NCBI GenBank assembly: GCA_026702755.1
Contig: JAPPBX010000031.1
Location: 1 to 64,000, forward strand
DNA: 64,000 nt
Direction of reading: 5' to 3'
Source of the DNA: Candidatus Poribacteria bacterium
Lineage (GTDB): Bacteria > Poribacteria > WGA-4E > WGA-3G
Shown: positions 36,109 through 43,732 of the stretch, piece after piece
Position numbering within the stretch: the first letter of the stretch is position 1
How the letters are laid out: each line of letters opens with the position of its first letter
The notes under the pieces: generated by a model
What the model saw: only the letters and a program-made list of their open reading frames with translations
What the model was told of the DNA's origin: nothing
Database searches by the model: none
Position numbers and translations under genes: made by a program

Positions 36109-36630
36109 TTAGTTATTCTCGGCACCTTCGTCAATCCAGTCAATGAAAAGTTGAATCTGGTCACCGTCTAATGGAGGACCACCGGGGGGCATGCCGCCAC
36201 CATCAATGCGTTTGACGACGAGACTTCCCTTGCCATCGCCAGCGACAAACCCGGGACCGTTCCCGCCACCTTTTTTGAAGGTATCGTATTTGCTGAGGTC
36301 GAGTCCAGCAACACCGGGGGCGGCGTGGCACCCTGCAACGGCGCATCGCTCAGCAAGAATGGGTTGAATGTCGTCCTTAAAAGAGACACCCTCTACAACA
36401 GGTTCTTCGACAGGCGGTGGATCACCAACCGGTGGTTCAGGCACTGGGGTTTGTGTAGAGGGAGGCGTTGTTGTCGGTTGAAGGACATCTGCCATACCAG
36501 TGTCTTCCGTCACATCGCCCTCGTCACCGCAGCTGGCGATGAAAATTGTAGCGAGAAAGAGACTGATAGCAAACACAGGGATAGTGAGTGTGTGTCGGTT
36601 ACGCATACGTATAGAAAATGAATCGATCAC
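36109..36630 (-). CDS. Lipoprotein with a cytochrome c-like CX4CH site
   Basis: The 173-residue protein starts at a GTG (36630) with an AGGAGA site; an ATG at 36609 is possible. A hydrophobic segment ends in a lipobox-like IFIASC, so it is likely a lipoprotein. A Pro/Thr-rich linker (about residues 50-80) leads to a domain beginning VSFKDDIQPILAERC, like the planctomycete-type cytochrome c family. The haem-like motif is CAVAGCH, with four residues between the Cys instead of two. LDLSKYDTFKKGGGNGP and GGMPPGG, with a possible axial Met, follow. The role may be electron transfer in the periplasm. Whether haem binds through CX4CH is uncertain. Confidence 0.75.
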   Translation of the reverse strand: MIDSFSIRMRNRHTLTIPVFAISLFLATIFIASCGDEGDVTEDTGMADVLQPTTTPPSTQTPVPEPPVGDPPPVEEPVVEGVSFKDDIQPILAERCAVAGCHAAPGVAGLDLSKYDTFKKGGGNGPGFVAGDGKGSLVVKRIDGGGMPPGGPPLDGDQIQLFIDWIDEGAENN

Positions 36631-36720
36631 GATAGGATTCTCCTTTTCTGAGAAATGTGTTTTTTACTAAAGATTTCGTCATTTTGTATATAGAATACCA
36701 CGATACGGAGGAGATGTCAA

Positions 36721-37665
36721 ATGAAAATTCTGATTAACACTGATATTACCTCGGAACAACAGCAGCAGATTGAATCCGTTTCTGAGGAACTTTCGCTTGT
36801 GCGTCCACAGAATTCGGAAGAGGCATTGCGCGAAATTGTGGATACCGACATTGTGTTGGGTGGGTTCAATCGCTCTCTTTTTGAGAATGCGCAACAACTC
36901 AAATGGGTGCAAGTACTCTCCGCTGGCGTTGACGGCTTGCTGTTTCCCGAATTTGTTGAGAGCGATGTTATCCTAACGAGCGCGAAAGGGTTTGTGGGAC
37001 CCCATTTGGCAGATCAGACGTGGGCTTTACTTTTAGGTCTCCTCCGCGGTATCGGACGTTCAGTACGCGAGCGGACATGGGACAATCGGATGTCGATCCG
37101 TTTGGCAACGTGGGAGTTAAGCGAACGGACACTGGGTATCGTCGGACTCGGCGGCACAGGTATCGACGTTGCGCGCCGCGCACAAGGATTCGATATGCGC
37201 GTCATCGCTGTTGACCCAGAGACGATTGAGGCTCCGTCGTTTGTCCACGAAGTTTGGAAAATGGATCGGTTCCATGACCTTCTGTCAGAATCAGATGTTG
37301 TCGCTATCTGCGCGCCGCTGACACCGGAGACGCACGGCATGTTCGACGATGCGGCGTTTGAACAGATGAAATCACACGCGTTGCTTATCAACGTCACACG
37401 CGGCAAAATTGTAGATGGACCTGCACTACTTCGCGCGCTCACTTCGGGAAGCATCGGCGGTGCGGGATTGGATGTCACGCCTGAAGAACCGCTGCCTACG
37501 GACAGTCCGTTATGGGATCTGCCGAATGTGATTATTACACCACACGTCGCCGGTGGTTCACCCATCCGCTTGGATCGATCGGTTGGGCTTTTCTGTGATA
37601 ACTTAGAACGACTTCTCGTTGGCAAACCGCTTCTCAGCATAATTGATAAAGAAAAAGGCTATTAG
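36721..37665 (+). CDS. D-isomer-specific 2-hydroxyacid dehydrogenase
   Basis: The 314-residue protein has the family's NAD-binding motif GIVGLGGTGIDVARRAQGF near residue 140, with Asp at the end of the second strand (AVDPET). The substrate Arg lies in NVTRGKIVDG, the Glu near TPEEPLP, and the catalytic His in TPHVAGG. Such enzymes reduce 2-keto acids to D-2-hydroxy acids, as in glyoxylate or phosphoglycerate metabolism; the exact substrate cannot be told. The start follows GGAGGAGATGTCAA. It is divergent from the cytochrome-like lipoprotein gene and convergent with the next gene. Confidence 0.9.
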   Translation: MKILINTDITSEQQQQIESVSEELSLVRPQNSEEALREIVDTDIVLGGFNRSLFENAQQLKWVQVLSAGVDGLLFPEFVESDVILTSAKGFVGPHLADQTWALLLGLLRGIGRSVRERTWDNRMSIRLATWELSERTLGIVGLGGTGIDVARRAQGFDMRVIAVDPETIEAPSFVHEVWKMDRFHDLLSESDVVAICAPLTPETHGMFDDAAFEQMKSHALLINVTRGKIVDGPALLRALTSGSIGGAGLDVTPEEPLPTDSPLWDLPNVIITPHVAGGSPIRLDRSVGLFCDNLERLLVGKPLLSIIDKEKGY

Positions 37666-37706
37666 AAGCGAATTTAGGCTGTGCACGTGGGCGTAACTCG
37701 TTCAGA

Positions 37707-38753
37707 TTAGTTCTTTGAACGCTTGATCGCTCCCCACGTCACAGCCATCTTATTTAGTGGTTGTACTGGCAACGAATCACCAACCCAGCGCGGCAAAATA
37801 GGGAGCCTGTCCTGTAAAGAAACCAAATGCCGAACTCTCTGAGTTGCAAACGAGTAGATGTAGATCCCATAATCACTAAAAATCATATCAGTGGAGAATA
37901 CAAGATACTTGCCATTCGGTGACCAATCTACTTGATAGAACTGTAGCGAGTCAAGATCTGCTATTTTATTTGCTATTTTTTGAATGTTTATCTCATCAAC
38001 ATTCGCTGCAACAAATATGCCTTCATGAGCGCGATCGGTTACTTTTTGGTGGTTCTTTCCATTAACATCCGCAACAAATACACCCTCATGAACCGATGTG
38101 TAGGCTATCTTTTTGCCGTTTGGTGAGAAACTATAGAACGGATAACGGCTTAAGAAACCCGCCCCTTCATGGAACAGCAAATGTTTCTTGGCTTTTTCCT
38201 GACCATTGATTTTTGACTCCCAGATTTCCTGCCGCCTGTCTGGTGCCGAGAGATTGTAAAACACAGATTGCGCATCTGGTGCCCAGACAAAGCCTATTGG
38301 ATTCTCACCAATTGGGTGCGGTAACTTTCGCTTCCGTCGTCCATCCGGTGAAATTAGAAAAATTTCGGTGTCCACGCCACGCCCCCCTCTTATCCTTTGT
38401 GGGCTGCCAGCATACACAATCCAACGTCCATCCGGGGACCAAGAAATATCCACGTAAGAATGGACTTGCAATATGATGGAACGAATTTTCTTACCCGTGC
38501 GGAGGTCTCGGATATGGAGAACATTACGGCGATCGGGGTCGCTGTCTACCGCTGCCAAAAAACGACCATCCGGTGAAGGCGTAGAAATACCCTCTTCCGC
38601 AATGCGCGTAGGTATGGTATCATTCGGACGCATCATATAGGTCGTACTACGATAGGCGTAGACAATCACACCTTCTGCCCAACAGAACAGACCTGTACAA
38701 AAACTCAACAGAATTATGAGCGAAAACAGTAGCACCAAACGACGCGTGTTCAT
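37707..38753 (-). CDS. Secreted TolB/WD40-like propeller protein with TWGAIK tail
   Basis: The 348-residue protein begins with a signal peptide (LVLLFSLIILLSFCTGLFCW, cleaved near AEG). Repeats such as STPSPDGRFLAAVDSDPDRR, ISWSPDGRWIVYAG, FSFSPNGKKIAYTS-like and DWSPNGKYLVFSTD are typical of TolB-type propeller blades (PD40). It ends NKMAVTWGAIKRSKN, which resembles the tails of the two Cys-rich secreted proteins at 24638 and 25720. The location is probably periplasmic or extracellular. The function is unknown. It starts 22 bases after the end of the oxidoreductase gene and may share its transcript. Confidence 0.78.
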   Translation of the reverse strand: MNTRRLVLLFSLIILLSFCTGLFCWAEGVIVYAYRSTTYMMRPNDTIPTRIAEEGISTPSPDGRFLAAVDSDPDRRNVLHIRDLRTGKKIRSIILQVHSYVDISWSPDGRWIVYAGSPQRIRGGRGVDTEIFLISPDGRRKRKLPHPIGENPIGFVWAPDAQSVFYNLSAPDRRQEIWESKINGQEKAKKHLLFHEGAGFLSRYPFYSFSPNGKKIAYTSVHEGVFVADVNGKNHQKVTDRAHEGIFVAANVDEINIQKIANKIADLDSLQFYQVDWSPNGKYLVFSTDMIFSDYGIYIYSFATQRVRHLVSLQDRLPILPRWVGDSLPVQPLNKMAVTWGAIKRSKN

Positions 38754-38774
38754 GAGGAAGTCCTCGTTTCAACT

Positions 38775-39785
38775 TTAGTCTATGTCAGCGATTTTAACGA
38801 GCTGTTTGCCGATATTGCCACCTTTCAGCATGCTAATAAACGCTGCGGGCGCGTTTTCAATTCCACCTTCTTCGATCGTCTCACGATATTTCAACCTACC
38901 CTGCCGTAACCACTCTGACATCTCAATAAGTGCTTCCGCATGTTGATCCGCAAACTCAGAAACGAGGAAGCCTTCAATTCTCGCACGCTTGGTGATCATA
39001 TTCCAGAGGAAACGCGGTCCTGTTTCCGGTTTCTCCAAGTTATATTGCGAAATCTGTCCACAGATTACGACGCGTCCCTTGATCCTTAAATTGGGGAAAA
39101 CGGCATCTGTGATAACGCCACCGACGTTGTCAAAATAGACATCAATACCATCAGGAAGAAGTGTTTGGAGTTCTGTTTCGTAATCGTCGACCTCCTTATA
39201 GTTAAACGCTGCATCAAAACCGAGTTCATCAACGATGTATGCAACCTTTTCATCAGTTCCCGCAGAACCGACAACCCGACACCCTTTGATTTTTGCGATC
39301 TGCCCGACGACGGAACCGACTGCGCCAGCAGCACCAGAGACAAATACGGTCTCTCGTTCTTGAAGTTTTCCAATCTTAAGCAAGCCGAAGTAGGCTGTCA
39401 ACCCCGGCATACCGAGAATTCCAGCACCTGTTGAGATAGGTGCGATTGTCGAATCAATCTTCCGCAGCCCATCCCCAGCAGCGATGCCGTATTCCTGCCA
39501 CCCGATGCCAGCATTCACGATATCGCCTTCCTCGAAATTTGGATGCTTCGATGCCATAACCTGAGCGATAACACTGCCGATCATGATCTCATCAATTTCT
39601 ACATTCGCGGCGTAAGATTTCGCGGCATTAATCCGTCCCCGCATATACGGATCAACCGAGAGGTAGATGGTCTTTACCAATACTTCCCCATCTTCGGGTG
39701 CTGGAATAGGCACCTCAACTAAGTTGAAATCCGATTCCTTGGGATACCCTACAGGCCGGGAAGCGAGGGTAATTTGACGATTCAT
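38775..39785 (-). CDS. NADP-dependent oxidoreductase, curcumin/alkenal reductase-like MDR
   Basis: The 336-residue protein is a zinc-free medium-chain dehydrogenase/reductase. The N-terminus has VDPYMRGRIN, a hallmark of the prostaglandin/leukotriene and curcumin reductase group. The nucleotide site is VFVSGAAGAVGSVVGQIAKI, followed by FDAAFNYKE and VYFDNVGG. It ends with EGGIENAPAAFISMLKGGNIGKQLV. These enzymes reduce carbon-carbon double bonds of enals and enones with NADPH. The absence of zinc-binding Cys separates it from the Zn-type enzyme at 40759. Confidence 0.9.
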   Translation of the reverse strand: MNRQITLASRPVGYPKESDFNLVEVPIPAPEDGEVLVKTIYLSVDPYMRGRINAAKSYAANVEIDEIMIGSVIAQVMASKHPNFEEGDIVNAGIGWQEYGIAAGDGLRKIDSTIAPISTGAGILGMPGLTAYFGLLKIGKLQERETVFVSGAAGAVGSVVGQIAKIKGCRVVGSAGTDEKVAYIVDELGFDAAFNYKEVDDYETELQTLLPDGIDVYFDNVGGVITDAVFPNLRIKGRVVICGQISQYNLEKPETGPRFLWNMITKRARIEGFLVSEFADQHAEALIEMSEWLRQGRLKYRETIEEGGIENAPAAFISMLKGGNIGKQLVKIADID

Positions 39786-39807
39786 TTTAACATTTCTCCT
39801 TTATTCA

Positions 39808-39862
39808 CAGGACTTACACAACTTCCTCGCTGGCGAGGTTTTAAACCTCGCCAGCGGCGTGT
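39808..39862. repeat. Dispersed repeat with CAGGACTTACACA end and CTCGCC hairpin
   Basis: ACAGGACTTACACAA resembles the MITE end at 35632. It is followed by CTCGCTGGCGAGGTTTTAAA and CCTCGCCAGCG, a hairpin of repeat family B. Confidence 0.55.
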
Positions 39863-39907
39863 AGTAGTATTAATCTTATACAGATTAGTAGATGTGCTAT
39901 TCGGTGT

Positions 39908-40633
39908 CTATTGCCTATTATTAAATTGCACTGGATCCTCACCGTGAACGACAATGAGTTTGTGTTCAGGGGCATCCCAATCGAAAACTTTGACAATAGG
40001 GAGGATGACTCGGACAGCCAAACCGATACGCCGCTTGTCAGAACGATTCGCTTCCGAGTGATGCAAGGTACGCTCATTAAAGAGCACAAATTCGCCGGGT
40101 TGCATCTCAAGGTTGACGATAGTGCTGGTATCAATGAATTCGAGATCACCCATCTGATTGAACGCCATGTCTGAAGTCGCCTTCACATGTGGGACTACCT
40201 TTCGGTGTGAACCAGGGACGATCTGGAGACAACTATTCTCTAACGTCGCTGAATCAACAGCGATCCACGCCGAAATAATGATGGGTGGTTCAAGGGGCCA
40301 ATAGTTGAAATCTTGGTGCCATGGAATCTCTTTTGCACCCGGTTCCTTGACGAAAAAGTTCGTCCGCCAGAGGAGCAGATCTGGACCATAGAGTGCCGCC
40401 ATCCGTTTGACGATAGTCGGGTGCGTGGCAAGTTGATGAATCAACGGAGAATCAAGATGGCGGTTATGCACCACTTGGTTATGATCCGGTGGTGGCGTTT
40501 CAAGAATTTTCTCAATTTCTGGTTGCATGTCAAGCATATCTTCAGGACTACAGAGTTTGTAAGGACCGAGGTAACCCTGCCGCCAAAACTGTTCCCTTTC
40601 TTCGGTGCTCAACGTATGATTTCCGTTCTGCAT
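39908..40633 (-). CDS. Phytanoyl-CoA dioxygenase-family oxygenase, copy 1
   Basis: The protein has about 241 residues from the ATG at 40633; the frame continues upstream through a repeat and looks non-coding there. The Fe(II) site is visible as PWHQDFNYW (His and Asp) and the distal His in NERTLHHSEAN, with the 2-oxoglutarate-binding Arg in DKRRIGLAVR. Members hydroxylate small lipids or metabolites using oxygen and 2-oxoglutarate. The family is strongly expanded in marine and sponge-associated bacteria, and the substrate is usually unknown. A second family member is at 51541. Confidence 0.88.
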   Translation of the reverse strand: MQNGNHTLSTEEREQFWRQGYLGPYKLCSPEDMLDMQPEIEKILETPPPDHNQVVHNRHLDSPLIHQLATHPTIVKRMAALYGPDLLLWRTNFFVKEPGAKEIPWHQDFNYWPLEPPIIISAWIAVDSATLENSCLQIVPGSHRKVVPHVKATSDMAFNQMGDLEFIDTSTIVNLEMQPGEFVLFNERTLHHSEANRSDKRRIGLAVRVILPIVKVFDWDAPEHKLIVVHGEDPVQFNNRQ

Positions 40634-40654
40634 TGTGTTAAACCTTTTTACGAT

Positions 40655-40756
40655 TAGGAAAGGCGAGGTTGAAAACCTCGCCAGCGAAGGAGACATTAGG
40701 AAAGGCGAGGTTTCCAGAAGAAACACCCAAGCAAAAACACTCGCCAGCGAAGGAGA
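40655..40756. repeat. Two direct CTCGCC repeats, family B
   Basis: AGGAAAGGCGAGGTTGAAAA then CCTCGCCAGCGAAGGAGA at 40655-40692 is followed by a second copy at 40698-40756. In the second the loop is expanded with CCAGAAGAAACACCCAAGC, a block shared with 23120-23215. Confidence 0.7.
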
Positions 40757-40758
40757 TG

Positions 40759-41796
40759 TTAATCTTGACAGACATGGACTTTAATCGCGCCAGAGGTCTT
40801 ATCAGCAGATACGCGGAATGCCTCTCGGATTTCCTCAAGCGGATAGTAGTGCGTCACCAATTTCGTGGCATCGACCTTGCCGGAATCTATCAACTCAATT
40901 GCCGCTTCAAAGTCGGTCTCCATGCCGCTATAACCGTAGCAGTTAGAACCCGTAATGGATGCCTCGGACCAAACGATAGTGGAGAGATTCACCTCAAGCG
41001 GTTTGTAGTACCCCGCGACGAGAACGACTGACCCTTGCTTCCGAACAATCGTTGTGGCAATGTTGAAGTTTTCCGCACCACCTACCGTTTCGATGACCGC
41101 ATCAAAACCGATGCCATTTGTGACATCCTTGACGTATTCTTGCACATCGGTGTCTCCAACATTGACGATGTGATCTGCCCCAAGTGCTTTTGCCAACTCT
41201 GCCTGTTGTTCGTATTTGACGGTAATCAACGTCTCTTTAACACCCGCAGCAACCGCATCCGCTAAGCAGAATTGACCGATAGTCCCACCACCGATAATCG
41301 CGACGGTGTCCCGGGAATTGGCACCCGAGCGCGCTATCGCACGGTGTGAGACAGCGAGTGGTTCAACGAGCGCGCCCTGTTCAAAGGTCATTCGTTCCGG
41401 CAATTTAAACAACCCAGATTGGTGTGTTGACGTGTATTCAGCAAACCCGCCGTGCATCTTCGGAGAGATCCCGCCTCTATTGAGACAAAGATTGTACTGC
41501 CCGGTTTCGCAGTACGTGCAGGTACCGCAGTGCGAAAAACACTCTACAGCGACTCTATCCCCGATGTCGAACTTCGTTACACCGTCACCGAGTGCCACGA
41601 CCACACCACACGTTTCATGCCCGGCGGCGTGCTCATGCGATTGCCCCCAATTCCCGAAATAACTATGCAGATCGCTTCCGCAGATACCGGTCTGCTTTGT
41701 ATCAACGAGGACAAACCCTGGAGGGGGTTCATCACGTTCAACCTCACGAACCTCAATTTCTTCAATGCCTGTGTAGATAGCGGCTTTCATTCTCAT
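40759..41796 (-). CDS. Zinc-dependent alcohol/polyol dehydrogenase
   Basis: The 345-residue protein is a Zn-type medium-chain dehydrogenase. The catalytic zinc site includes GICGSDLHSYFG (Cys) and GHETCGVVV (His-Glu). The structural zinc loop is CFSHCGTCTYCETGQYNLC. The nucleotide fold has VAIIGGGTIGQFCL. The pattern resembles sorbitol and threonine dehydrogenases, but the substrate is open. Its ATG overlaps the stop of the acyl-CoA synthetase gene by four bases (ATGA), so the two are translationally coupled. An AAGGAG site lies eight bases upstream. Confidence 0.9.
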   Translation of the reverse strand: MRMKAAIYTGIEEIEVREVERDEPPPGFVLVDTKQTGICGSDLHSYFGNWGQSHEHAAGHETCGVVVALGDGVTKFDIGDRVAVECFSHCGTCTYCETGQYNLCLNRGGISPKMHGGFAEYTSTHQSGLFKLPERMTFEQGALVEPLAVSHRAIARSGANSRDTVAIIGGGTIGQFCLADAVAAGVKETLITVKYEQQAELAKALGADHIVNVGDTDVQEYVKDVTNGIGFDAVIETVGGAENFNIATTIVRKQGSVVLVAGYYKPLEVNLSTIVWSEASITGSNCYGYSGMETDFEAAIELIDSGKVDATKLVTHYYPLEEIREAFRVSADKTSGAIKVHVCQD

Positions 41797-43532
41797 GGCA
41801 GTTTCTCCTTTGTTTCTGCACTTAGCAGTCGTTTACGGAGTGTTTGCTTATCAGATTTTCCGACACCCGTTTTTGGGATTTCATCAACAAAGACAAAGTG
41901 GTCAGGGATCCAGAACTTCGGGAACTCAAGGGCGAGATGCTGCTTGAGGGTGTTTGAGATGTCCGCATCGGTGCGGTTAGAAACCGCACCTACCGGGGTA
42001 AGGGCAATGTCCGCATCGGTGCAGTTAGAAACCGCACCTACCGGGGTAAGGGCAATGTCCGCATCGGTGCGGTTAGAAACCGCACTTACCGGGGTAAGGG
42101 CGACGACAGCGAGTGGACGTTCACCCCACTTTTCGTTAGGCATCCCGATAACCGCTGCGTCAAGGACATAAGGATGTTTCAGGAGGGCAGTCTCCAAGGC
42201 AACACTTGAAATAGATTCTCCACCGCTTCGGATGAGTGCCTTCGCGCGGTCCACAATCTGCATGTAGCCTTGCGCGTCAATCGTCGCAATATCACCAGTC
42301 CTTAACCATCCATCGGGGGTGAAGTGTTCGTCTGTCGGTTTACTCCCATAGTAGGTGCTTGCTGTCCACGGACTCCGTACTTGTAGTTCTCCAGCTGTTT
42401 TACCATCCCAAGGGAGTTCGGTGAGTTGGTTAGATGTTTCAGCTACAATGCGAAGTTCAACGCCTGGGACCGGTCTACCCTGTTTCGCTTTAACCCGCCA
42501 TTTTTCAGCATCGGACAAATTTTGATGCCGCCTACGCAGTTTTGAGAAGGTACCAGTCGGGGACATCTCTGTCATTCCCCACGCGTGACAAATCTCAATC
42601 CCAAGTTCCTTTTCGTAAGCCTCAATGAGTGTCGGCGGCATCGCTTCGCCGCCAACTATCAATCGCCTCAATGAATATATGTCTCGCCGCCTTTTGCGGA
42701 ATTCGGGATAAGCCGCCGCCCATACCGTTGGCACGCCTGCAGCGACGGTGACACCTGTTTTTGCAATGAGGTCAGCGAGGCAAAGAGATGTAGGACCGGG
42801 TAGTACGAGATCCGCCCCGGCAAACATGCTGGCGTAAGGCAGTCCCCACGCCATCGCATGGAACATTGGGACAAGCGGCAGAACAACGTCTGCCTCGGTC
42901 AGTCCAAAGACATCGGCTTGATTTACAGCGAGCGTGTGAAGGAACATGGAGCGGTGCGTGTAGAGAACACCCCGCGGCTCGCCTTGCGTTCCGCTGGTAT
43001 AGCAGAGACCCATCGCCCAGTTTTCGTCTGGAATATCCCATGTATACGCTGGGTCGGCTTCAGAGAGGAACTGCTCATAAAAGACAGCGGAAGGTGTAGG
43101 CATCTGATTAAAATAGACAACCTGTTCACATTTAATCTCATTCCGTAGTTCCTCAAACTGCCCAGCAAACGCTCCATCTACAAAAATGACTTTGTCTTCT
43201 GCTTCATGCGTAATGTGAGCCAATTGTGCAGCGGAGAGGCGAACATTGAGCGGATGCAGCACGGCACCAAGGCACGGAATCGCATAGTAAAGTTCCAGAT
43301 GTTGATACGTATTGGATGCATAGGTTGCTACCCTATCGCCCGGCTGCACGATGCCCAATTGCGTGATAGCGTTTGCTAATTGCTTCACACGCTCGTATAA
43401 TGCAGTATAACTATAACGATGGAACATCTGATGGGACAGGCGCGTGGTGATCCGTTTATCGCCGTGTATACGATGTGCATGCTCCAAAATCTGCGCAAGC
43501 GTCAATGGATAGTTCATCATCAAGCCGTGCAT
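41793..43532 (-). CDS. Fatty-acyl-CoA synthetase (AMP-forming) with a coding repeat insert
   Basis: The 579-residue protein belongs to the adenylate-forming ligases that activate fatty acids as acyl-CoA. The nucleotide loop is YTSGTQGEPRGVLYTHRS near residue 180. HAWGMTEMSPTGTF, DGWLRTGDIATID and the C-terminal catalytic Lys in EIPKTGVGKSDKQTL are all present, so it should be active. An insert of about 50 residues (near 471-524) in the C-terminal domain consists of three copies of a 17-residue unit containing ALTPVGAVSNRTDADI, encoded by an intergenic-type repeat. The start at 43532 has a second Met five codons in. It is coupled to the downstream dehydrogenase. Confidence 0.9.
   Translation of the reverse strand: MHGLMMNYPLTLAQILEHAHRIHGDKRITTRLSHQMFHRYSYTALYERVKQLANAITQLGIVQPGDRVATYASNTYQHLELYYAIPCLGAVLHPLNVRLSAAQLAHITHEAEDKVIFVDGAFAGQFEELRNEIKCEQVVYFNQMPTPSAVFYEQFLSEADPAYTWDIPDENWAMGLCYTSGTQGEPRGVLYTHRSMFLHTLAVNQADVFGLTEADVVLPLVPMFHAMAWGLPYASMFAGADLVLPGPTSLCLADLIAKTGVTVAAGVPTVWAAAYPEFRKRRRDIYSLRRLIVGGEAMPPTLIEAYEKELGIEICHAWGMTEMSPTGTFSKLRRRHQNLSDAEKWRVKAKQGRPVPGVELRIVAETSNQLTELPWDGKTAGELQVRSPWTASTYYGSKPTDEHFTPDGWLRTGDIATIDAQGYMQIVDRAKALIRSGGESISSVALETALLKHPYVLDAAVIGMPNEKWGERPLAVVALTPVSAVSNRTDADIALTPVGAVSNCTDADIALTPVGAVSNRTDADISNTLKQHLALEFPKFWIPDHFVFVDEIPKTGVGKSDKQTLRKRLLSAETKEKLP
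41960..42112. repeat. Three tandem 51-base repeats inside the acyl-CoA synthetase gene
   Basis: The unit TCCGCATCGGTGCGGTTAGA continues with AACCGCACCTACCGGGGTAA and GGGCAATG; three copies differ at only a few bases. The core GGTGCGGTTAGAAACCGCAC is the same hairpin as intergenic copies near 9190, 14096 and 20068. Unit length is a multiple of three, so the frame is kept. Confidence 0.9.
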
Positions 43533-43732
43533 GTTCCGCCGTGTCCTATCGCTAAAAATCGTACAAACTTTTTATGATTTTAGCATAAAAACAAAGTTTA
43601 TTGGTAAAAAAACTGATATTTTACATTTTCGGAATTTTAATTTGCATTTCACTATAAAAATAAATCATAATTAAACCATTGTTTATGCGCTGTATTTCTC
43701 ATTATCATCAACTTACAACGAGGATAAACGAA

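Noticed and set aside
41960-42112. CRISPR-like array from three regularly spaced repeats
   Set aside because: The whole 51-base unit is repeated with no variable spacers, it lies in frame in a gene, and no cas genes are nearby.
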